Assembly: GCA_016703155.1 (NCBI GenBank)
Contig: JADJCP010000002.1
Span: 580,977-644,976 of the forward strand
Direction of reading: 5' to 3'
Origin: Hydrogenophilales bacterium
GTDB lineage: Bacteria; Pseudomonadota; Gammaproteobacteria; Burkholderiales; Thiobacillaceae
Length of the DNA stretch: 64,000 nucleotides
This document shows, piece by piece, positions 45,867 to 54,000 of this stretch (its first letter is position 1; every line of letters starts with the position of its first letter). Below the pieces are notes generated by a model, which was not told the DNA's origin, did no database searches, and saw only the letters and a list, made by a program, of their open reading frames with translations. A program made the position numbers and the translations under genes.

Positions 45867-47391
45867 ATGGCCATGATTGGCAAGGTAAGGCGGATGTTTC
45901 ACCGCCAGAACAAGTCTGTACGAGAGATCTCTCGCATCACCAGTCTGTCGCGCAATACGATCAGCAAATGGCTGGAAGCCCCGCTGGAAGGCGAACCGAA
46001 GAGCCGCCCACGGCCACCCCAGGCCGGCAAGCTGACCGCCTACCACAAGGCCCTACAGCAAGCGCTTGCGACCGACGCACATCGACCGAAGAAGGAACGA
46101 CGTACGGCGCTCGCCCTGTTCGCCGAGATCCAGGCGGCGGGCTACACGGGGGGATACTCACGGGTCACCGACTACGTCCGCGCCTGGCGCCAGGGTGAAG
46201 GTCAGGGGGCCGCCACCAAGGCATTTGTGCCGCTGAGCTTCGAATTGGGCGAAGCCTTCCAGTTCGACTGGAGCGAAGAAGGCTTGGTGGTGGGCGGCAT
46301 CTATTACCGTCTCCAGGTCTCGCACATGAAGCTGTGTGCCAGTCGGGCCTTCTGGCTGGTGGCCTACCCTAGCCAAGGACACGAGATGCTGTTCGATGCC
46401 CATACCCGTTCCTTTGCGGCGCTCGGGGGTCGCCCGCCGGGGCATCTACGACAACATGAAGACCGCGGTGGACAAGGTCAAGAAGGGCAAGGGCCGAGTC
46501 GTCAACGCCCGCTTTGCGGTGATGTGCGCGCACTACCTGTTTGACGCCGACTTCTGCAACGTCGCCTCGGGTTGGGAGAAAGGCGTCGTCGAGAAGAACG
46601 TGCAGGACAGCCGGCGGCGCATCTGGATCGACGCCGCCAAGCTGCGCTTTGGCTCGTTCGCCGAACTGAATGCCTGGCTGGGGGAGCGGTGTCGGGCCTT
46701 ATGGTCCGAGCTCCGTCATCCACAGCATGACCAGTTCAGCGTGGCCGAGATGCTGGAGCATGAGCACGCGCACTTGATGCCGATGCCCGTGCCGTTTGAT
46801 GGCTATGTGGAGAGTCCGTCCAGGGTATCGAGCACCTGCCTGGTGTCGGTATCCCGCAACCGCTATTCGGTGCCCTGCGAGCTGGCGGGTCAGCGGGTCA
46901 GCACGCGGTTGTATCCAGGCCGGGTCGTCGTCGTGGCGAGCGATGCCATCGTCGCCAGCCACGAACGTCACAGCGAACGCGGCCAGGTCCGCTATGACTG
47001 GCAGCACTACATTCCCCTCCTGCAGAGGAAGCCCGGTGCCCTACGCAACGGCGCGCCGTTTGCCGATCTACCGGCACCATTGCAGCAACTGCGCCGAGGC
47101 TTGCTGCGCGAACCCGGCGGCGACCGGGTCATGGCGCAGGTGTTGGCCATCGTCCCCAAGGCCGGACTGGATGCCGTGTTGGTGGCGGTGGAACTGGCCC
47201 TGGAGAGTTCGCCGCCCTCCGGCCGGGTAAGCGTCGAGCATGTGATCAACGTCCTGAGTCGGCTGAATGCACCGCCGGTGCCAGAGACCGTGGAGACGAC
47301 CTTGAAGGTCGCCACCCCGCCGATCGCCGACCCGAAGCGTTACGACCGCCTCCGCGGACAGGATCTCCCCGAGGAAATCGACCATGCGTGA
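45867..47391 (+). pseudogene. istA: IS21-family transposase IstA, frameshifted
   Basis: The first frame carries the HTH (MIGKVRRMFHRQ, REISRITSLSRNTISKWL) and the first catalytic Asp (QFDWSEE) and ends at 46544. The second frame continues with RRGIYDNMKTAVDKVKKGKG (second Asp), WEKGVVEKNV (Glu) and the C-terminal domain to 47391. A single extra G in the run at 46425-46429 separates them. Corrected length is about 507 residues, normal for IstA. If the indel is real this copy cannot transpose on its own. The end overlaps istB by 8 bp. A GTG at 45858 is an alternative start. Confidence 0.85.
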
Positions 47392-48175
47392 TCTTTGCAC
47401 CGAACTCAAGCAATTGAGACTGCATGGCATGGCGAGCGCCTGGACCGACCAGTTTGAACAGGATCGTGCCGCGCTCGACAGCGCCCGATGGTTAATCGAA
47501 CACCTGCTACAGGCCGAGATCACCGACCGTGCCATGCGCTCGGTCAGCCACCAGATGCATGCCGCGAAGTTCCCGATGCATCGCGACCTGGCGGGCTTCG
47601 ACTTCGCCATCTCACCGGTGGATCACAAACTGGTCCTGGAGTTAGCCGAGACCGCCTTTACAGAGGCCTCGCACAACGCCGTTCTGGTGGGTGGGCCGGG
47701 CACCGGCAAGACGCATCTGGCCACCGCCATCGGCGTCTCCGGGATTACCCGCCATGGCAAACGGGTGCGATTCTATTCGACGGTCGATCTGGTCAATGCC
47801 CTGGAGCAGGAGAAGGCGCAAGGCAAGGCGGGGCGAATCGCACTGAGCCTGCTGCGCATGGATCTGGTGATTCTCGACGAGCTGGGCTATCTACCGTTCA
47901 GTCAGTCCGGCGGGGCACTCCTGTTCCATCTGCTGTCGAGACTCTATCAGCACACCAGCGTGATCATCACGACCAACCTGGACTTCGGAGAGTGGTCACG
48001 TGTGTTCGGCGACGCGAAGATGACGATGGCGCTGCTGGATCGCCTGACTCACCACTGTCATATCGTCGAGACCGGCAATGAGAGCATTCGCTTCAGGGAT
48101 AGCAGCGCGGTGGCAAAGAAGCGCATCAAGGCTCGGGAACAGGGCCGCAAGAATCTTCCTGAAACCAGCAGTTGA
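47384..48175 (+). CDS. istB: IS21-family helper ATPase IstB
   Basis: The 263-residue protein is an AAA+ ATPase of the IstB/DnaC family. Walker [12 protein letters not shown] and Walker [17 protein letters not shown] are typical, as are the arginine-finger region and the C-terminal [18 protein letters not shown]. IstB assists target selection and remodels the IstA synaptic complex. It is intact and overlaps istA by 8 bp. Confidence 0.95.
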   Translation: MRDLCTELKQLRLHGMASAWTDQFEQDRAALDSARWLIEHLLQAEITDRAMRSVSHQMHAAKFPMHRDLAGFDFAISPVDHKLVLELAETAFTEASHNAVLVGGPGTGKTHLATAIGVSGITRHGKRVRFYSTVDLVNALEQEKAQGKAGRIALSLLRMDLVILDELGYLPFSQSGGALLFHLLSRLYQHTSVIITTNLDFGEWSRVFGDAKMTMALLDRLTHHCHIVETGNESIRFRDSSAVAKKRIKAREQGRKNLPETSS

Positions 48176-48349
48176 TCGTCGCCCGCGTAGAGAACAGCTT
48201 CAAGGAGGTCAACAAACCGGAAAAACCGTACACTTATCCACAGCCAACCTCCATCCGGTTGGCTTACATCCCCGGCTCAATTCTCGGTCGGCAGGGTGGC
48301 TCAATTCAACTTCGGCGCGAACAGCCTCCTCAAAACCCGGGGCGGTTCA

Positions 48350-48944
48350 CATCCCCACAGAAGTGAAAGCCAAACTGGACTCCCTCCGAGCTCAAATGAA
48401 AAGCTTGGGGAAACGGATCAGGGTGCTGGATCCTCTCAGCGTCTCAGGACGTCAACGCGTCGAGACTTTTGACTTACGCGACCTCATTTTGAACACGCTT
48501 GAGGCCCACGAAGCGCAGTTCGAACGACACAAGATCAACGTTAAACTCTCCATGTCTGACGACGCAGTGAATGTCCGCTCCGTCAAGGGGATGATTGTTC
48601 AAATCCTTGAAAATCTGATCTCGAATTCCAAGTATTGGTTGGACATCGACGCCGGCAAGCAATCGGGAAAGAAGTCCACGATATCCATCTCGCTCTTGCC
48701 CTCTCCGCCCACCATCGTCTACGAGGACAACGGCCCAGGCATCGCCCAAGAAAATAGAGAGCGTGTTTTCCGTTCGTTCTTCTCGTTGAAGGAGAAATCA
48801 AAACGACGTGGCCTCGGCCTGTTCATCGCCCGCGAGTGCGCGAGCTACGTTGGTGGAAGCCTGACGCTTGACCCCAATCCTGAAAATCCGAACGGCCGTC
48901 TCAATCGCTTCACGCTAGAGCTGCCATTGAACACGACAAAATAA
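48350..48944 (+). pseudogene. dual-GHKL histidine-kinase-like protein, 3' part (after the IS insertion)
   Basis: This fragment starts with IPTEVKAKLDSLRAQMKSLG, which joins in frame to residue 588 of the 5' part once the IS and one CAT copy are removed. It encodes about 196 residues: the end of a DHp-like helix and a classical histidine-kinase HATPase_c domain. Visible are the N box VQILENLISNSKYW (N680 in the joined protein), G1 EDNGPGI (713-719) and G2 RGLGLFIA (741-748). It ends one base before the start of the receiver gene. Alone it lacks a start with a ribosome site. A fusion frame running in from the IS is open but is not a natural start. Confidence 0.78.
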
Positions 48945-51040
48945 TGGCTGAACTTGCAGAAATCCTCGCATCAGCAAACATCACCAGAGCACTTATCGTC
49001 GATGACGCTATCGATGAGGCTCCCCTCGCCGATGACCTCTCCATTGATGGACCGCAATGGACGCGCTTCTTTGACGATTTGACCGGCCCTGATCATGCCG
49101 CGTTAACCGCCGCCTTTCCTGAGTATGCAGATTTGGAAGCAGAAGACCTTCAAAAGTCTGACGGCTTTGTGGGGTGTCTGTGGGCTAACAGGAACTTGAT
49201 TGCGCCAGCGCTCTGCCAGACCCTATTCGCGCGGTATGTCGCCGACATGCAAGCAGACGCTAACCATCTGAATGTTTTGCGAGCTCAGCTTGAAGGGGCC
49301 GGATTGGTGTGCAATGCCGTGGGGCGAGACTTCATAGCCGCAGTGGCCGATGCCGATATCGTCTTCATGGATCTTTACCTCTGTTCTGCTCAACGGACAG
49401 ACGACATCAAGGTTTCAATCGAAGGCCTGGCGAGCGCGATTGCAAAGCGCAGAACGAAGCCTCCTCTTGTGATCCTCATGTCTCGTAGCAATAGGCTCGA
49501 AGATAAGCGATCGGAATTCCGCGAAGGAACCAAGCTCTTTGAGAGCACTTTCCGGATTTTGGTGAAAGCAGACATCCAAGTGGATGGCGTTGTTCAGAGA
49601 ACCGTAGGCCGGTTGGCGACACACTATAAAAAATCACTCAAGCTCTCAGAATTCGTATGCGCTTGGGAAGACGGCCTCGACGCGGCAAGGGACAGAACCA
49701 CGAAGCTCATACGAAAACTTGGACTATCCGACCTCGCACAGATCCAACATCTGCTGCTCTCGGCCGAGGGCGAGCCGATGGGAAGCTACTTGGTAGATGT
49801 ATTTGACAAGGTTCTGCAACACGAGATCGAAGCCAACGCCAACATCATTGCCACCGCCTTGGCGTTGAATGATCTCGATACCTCTGAATTTCCGGCTCCA
49901 CTTGTTCCCGGCGCAAACGATCTTTTGGAGTTTGTCGAGCACTCGCTCTTTCACCATCGAGCCCGGCTAAAACTTCCAGGCGCAATTGATTCCAGCGTTT
50001 CCTTTGGCGATGTGCTGCGAAGGAAGCTGCACGCACCTGCTGCACCAGAAGCTCCAGCCACAGACGAAGCCGCGAAGCCCACCGCACTTCCAGAAATCAA
50101 GAGCGATATGGTCATGGCTGTATTGAGCCCGGCGTGTGACTTGCAGCGCAACCAATTAAAGCGCGTGCTGCTACTTGCCGGTGAGCTTCTTGTATTGAAA
50201 ACAGAGGCTTGGAGCGCGAAGATCGATGGCACAAAAACCCCCGTTTTTGATATGGGCGATGGCATCCGGCGTTGCATCAAATGGGACCTGAAGCACGTCC
50301 TCACGCTCACCCACTCTGAACTGAATGACCTCCTTATTTCCGAGCAGCCAGCCTTTGAAAAGGTCGGCCGACTGCGCGATTTGCATGCCTTAGAAATTCA
50401 GCAGAAGCTCTTGTCCTCCATGGGGCGTGTGGGCTTGGCTGCACCCATGCCAGCAACCCACGTGGTCAGGATTCAGGCATTCACTGTCGGCACTGACAAA
50501 AAACTTCGCAATCTGAATGTTGCTTCGCTAACAGACGGAGGCGTCTGCTTCATTGGAAGAACTTCTGATGGAGAGAAGGCTCATGAAAAGCTAGTCCTTA
50601 CGGAACGTGCTTGCGAAGATATCTGTCGCGCAATCGATCAGGTTGATCCCGATACGGTTCACGAAAGGTCGAGAGACATACTTAGATCAATACAGAAATC
50701 GAACGTTCTGTATGAAACGCTGGAACAAGGCATCACCGTCGCCAACCTCAACAACGAAAACTTTGTCGAGTTCAAATCGCGTGAAGCTGCAACGCAAGGC
50801 CTCGTCGCCAGAAACAAGAAGCAGACCGACACGCTCATTGGTCGGCAAGGAACTCCCGCTTTCAGGCCTTGTGCTGATTGCCTACGACGGCACCGGCGAA
50901 GAGCCGGATCCTACTGTCGAAGAAGCGGCTCCGGGCGATGTTCCCGGAGCCGTAGTGCCACCCGCTTGAAATCAAGTCTGTGGTGCGGCGTTGTCGGCAC
51001 GTATGGCTTCCACAGCCATCTCGATGTCTTCATCAGATAA
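48944..51040 (+). CDS. receiver-domain protein with large C-terminal region, partner of the dual-GHKL kinase (3' frameshift)
   Basis: The N-terminal 210 residues contain a full response-regulator receiver set: ALIVDD (D20, D21), IVFMDLYL (phosphoacceptor D143), VILMS (S180) and ILVK (K208). About 100 extra residues are inserted after the first strand. The remaining 460 residues are mostly helical with no recognised DNA-binding or enzymatic domain. The last 65 residues look wrong (RRHRRRAGSYCRRSG). Removing one G at 50840-50841 gives instead KELPLSGLVLIAYDGTGEE and a stop at 50969, three bases before the convergent sspH-like stop. Corrected length is 674. It follows the kinase-like gene with a 1-bp overlap, so the two form a two-component-like pair. 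Confidence 0.7.
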   Translation: MAELAEILASANITRALIVDDAIDEAPLADDLSIDGPQWTRFFDDLTGPDHAALTAAFPEYADLEAEDLQKSDGFVGCLWANRNLIAPALCQTLFARYVADMQADANHLNVLRAQLEGAGLVCNAVGRDFIAAVADADIVFMDLYLCSAQRTDDIKVSIEGLASAIAKRRTKPPLVILMSRSNRLEDKRSEFREGTKLFESTFRILVKADIQVDGVVQRTVGRLATHYKKSLKLSEFVCAWEDGLDAARDRTTKLIRKLGLSDLAQIQHLLLSAEGEPMGSYLVDVFDKVLQHEIEANANIIATALALNDLDTSEFPAPLVPGANDLLEFVEHSLFHHRARLKLPGAIDSSVSFGDVLRRKLHAPAAPEAPATDEAAKPTALPEIKSDMVMAVLSPACDLQRNQLKRVLLLAGELLVLKTEAWSAKIDGTKTPVFDMGDGIRRCIKWDLKHVLTLTHSELNDLLISEQPAFEKVGRLRDLHALEIQQKLLSSMGRVGLAAPMPATHVVRIQAFTVGTDKKLRNLNVASLTDGGVCFIGRTSDGEKAHEKLVLTERACEDICRAIDQVDPDTVHERSRDILRSIQKSNVLYETLEQGITVANLNNENFVEFKSREAATQGLVARNKKQTDTLIGRQGTPAFRPCADCLRRHRRRAGSYCRRSGSGRCSRSRSATRLKSSLWCGVVGTYGFHSHLDVFIR

Positions 51041-54000
51041 AAACGGGGCTTGCGCAAAGACCAAGCCTTGTTCCCCATTAAGCTTGGCCGCCAAGTGGCC
51101 CTTGCCTAGCAAAAGCTCCGCTCCCGGCCGGTCCAAGGCGATCTTGGAGGTCGCCTCGCTGGCCACCTTCAAGATCAGACGATTGCCAAGGTTTTCTCGA
51201 AGCTGCATGGGCATCACATCTTTGTCAGGGCGCTGCGCCGCGAAGATTAAATGAATGCCCGCCGCGCGCGCTTTGACGCCCAACCGTTGCACTGCCGCGC
51301 TTACCGCGCCCTTGTAAGCGTCATCCAACATCCAATCGGCGAACTCGTCATGGATCAGGAATACCATAGGCAACCGAGCGTCAGGCGCTGCCTTGGCGTT
51401 GAATGTTGCCAGGTCTCGCGCGCGGGCTTGGGCGAACGCCCTGTAGCGATTCTCCATCTCCTCAACAAGCGCCTCCAACACTTCGGTCGACCGCTCCTTG
51501 GTCGTGATGATGGCCTCGCGCATGTGTGGCAGATCATCCAAGGCAGCATAATCCACGCCCATCTTCGGATCGATGAGAATGATCTGAGCGAGCTCCTTCG
51601 GATTCGTCGCTGCGACATCTAGGAGAATGGCTTGGATCAAGACCGATTTGCCACTACCTGTGGCTCCGGCCACCAGCGAATGTGGCTCATGCGAAGACAG
51701 GCCTCCAAACTCGCCACCAAGATTCAGGTAAAGCAACGAGCCATTGATCTCCTGGAGCCCCAGTACGAACGAGGTGTTGATTCCAGCTACGTTGCGAGTG
51801 AGTTGCCGCTTGGCCCATACGTCCCACAGAGACACCGCCTGCCGCTTGACGCCCGCAATTGTCACTACAATCTCGCCAGGCTTTGGCTGCACCGTCACCA
51901 GATTGATGGCGTGGGTGGTCAGCATTTGGGTGCGCTTGGCCTCGATGTCCTCGACTCTGAGCCGGTCCGAGCCAGCCAGGCGCACCAAACAGCCATTGGG
52001 CGTCATGCGCGTGCCAAGAACCGCCGCCTGCAAGCCGTAGCTGTTCAAGGCTGTTTTCAACTTCTTAGTTGTCTCCTGCGCCCACGCCTCACGCTCGTCG
52101 TCTGCCACAGACAAGCCGGCCTGCTTAGCAGCAATCAAGGCCGACAGGTGTTGCCCCACGACCGCCGCCACCGGTGTCGGAACGGCTGCATTGGTTTGTG
52201 TAGATGACGCCGCAGGCGTCGGGCCAACCTGATCGGCTACCAGCGGGCTTGTCGGAGCCGGTTGAACAGACTCCACCTCGCCAGCGGCTTCTTGCGGCTG
52301 CTCCGAATGCTGGCCAAGCTGTTCCATCATCGCATGCCAAGCAACACGAGCAGCTGGACGATGGAACTCGACCAACTTCCACGGTTCCGCACCTCCTAAC
52401 GAGGCCCTCGCATCGGTAGCACCCGATTCTGCCGCGTAGGCCTCAACTAACTTGCGCAGCTCCGGCCGGTCAAATACCTCCTGCCAGACTTGAACGCCAT
52501 CGGTGTTGTCGATCTCGATTTGTTCGGATGCAGACTGAGATTGGCCCGCATCAGCGGAATGAATGAAGACATGCGAGTAGCCTCGCAGCGCAATGTCCAC
52601 GTCGCCTTCGCGTAGCTTTGCTCGCGCCCGCTCCAGTAGCCCTGAGAGGCCAGGTGGAATCTCTGCGTCGATCAACAAATCAGCCAGACGCGAAAGCCAC
52701 ACGTCGCGGTCAAGGCGACCAGGGTCACCAAACAGCGCGGCGCGGAACGTGGTCAGCGTCGCCATGAGCTGCGCCTTGGACGAGCGCCGCGCCTCAGCGG
52801 CACCATCGGCGGAAACATACTTGGACTCGACCACCGCGATACGCAGGCGAATTCCGTCATCGACTTCCTCAACACAGAGGGCAAGGATGTCGGCGATCCG
52901 ACTCTCTCGCTGGGCCAGCCAATCGGCATAGTCGTCGAGAAGGAAAAACACACTGAACGACTGGCCAACGCAGGCCTGCGCAGCAAACTCCTCGGCGATC
53001 AAGTGCCGGCTGAGAACCAGCCCGAGCATTTCGCCAGCGGAGACACCACGCTTTGCGGCCCGCAAGACGATATCGCCGGAGACCGACAACGCATCCTTCT
53101 TCATCCGAGCAGCCACACTGTCGAGCTCGTTGCTACCAAGCGAAAGACTCAGCTCGCTAAGGCGCCGACGGATCAGCACGCTGAGCAGACGCAGTTCGGA
53201 AGTCGAGCTGACGATCATATTGCGTCCATTGGTAGACGCCCGGCGGTATCGCACGACCGTAATGCCGTTGTGCTGCAACTGCCGCTTATCGAGCAGCTCG
53301 TCATATGTGGCGACCCACTCGGCCAAAGCGTGGGCGTCGTTCATGGTCGAAGCCAATGCCTCGTGCTGCAAGGAGATGCGGCGCGCAGGGAGGTAGCGGG
53401 CTCCCACCGGCGCATCGGTCTGTCTATGTACTGCGGCCACCGCGCCAACATAGGCCCACCCTGAGGCCGTCTGCCACGGGCAGCTAAGGAACGTGGTGGA
53501 TTTGAGCTCGTTCTCGCCGGAAACACTGCGATATGACCAGCGCGACGGAGCGTGCTCCAAACTTTGCCGATCATTGGTCCAGTCCACCGGTAGCCATTCT
53601 TCGACGGCAGTGCGCGACACCACATCATGCAAGAACGCCACGTCGAAGGGTTTGAATCCGCCTTCGCCCTGCCCTGGCGTTGCCGACGTCGGAGTCACCG
53701 CAATGCGGAGCTTGGAGATGAAGTTGTCCGAGGTTTCGCTAACCACCGGTAGGTCGGAATCATCGCCCGCCTTGTTGACCAGCTCCGCATATACCCTGCG
53801 CAGCTTGGCCGGGTCACTGTGCCTTACTGATACATTGCACTGAAAGTCATCCCCTGTTTGCAGGCCCGCGAGCTCGCGCACGGTGGCCAAGGGAAGTTCT
53901 GCCGCATCGGCGTTATAGAGCAACACACTGAGATTGGCCGCCTCGTGGGGTTGCAGCCCGATATATCGTTCCAACAGCTCGCGCGCTTGCTTGGCAGCGG

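Larger units (their letters stand above)
45754..48323 (+). mobile_element. IS21-family insertion sequence nested in the IS3 element
   Basis: The element is 2570 bp. Its ends are TGTTGGCGCCGA and the reverse complement of TCGGCGCGAACA, and each end holds two copies of GAATTGAGCC in inverted orientation, as is usual for IS21-type termini. The 8-bp target GCCTCCTC is duplicated at 45746-45753 and 48324-48331. It encodes istA (frameshifted) and istB. It landed between orfA and the right end of the IS3 element. Confidence 0.9.
44445..48349 (-). mobile_element. IS3-family insertion sequence carrying a nested IS21-family element
   Basis: The left end TGAATCGCCCCGGGTT and the reverse complement of the right end TGAACCGCCCCGGGTT form terminal inverted repeats of about 27 bp with three mismatches. 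The target CAT is duplicated on both sides (44442-44444 and 48350-48352). Without the nested element the IS is about 1327 bp, normal for the family. It encodes orfA and orfB on the minus strand. Insertion split the kinase-like gene. Confidence 0.88.

Noticed and set aside
48078..48352. Natural start of the 3' kinase fragment within the IS21 element
   Set aside because: The open frame enters from the IS by chance; the part before 48353 is IS sequence and not homologous to the kinase.
42679..51040. Detocs-type two-component defence system
   Set aside because: The known Detocs kinase has TPRs and its effectors are receiver-PhoH or receiver-phosphatase proteins; none of those domains is seen here.
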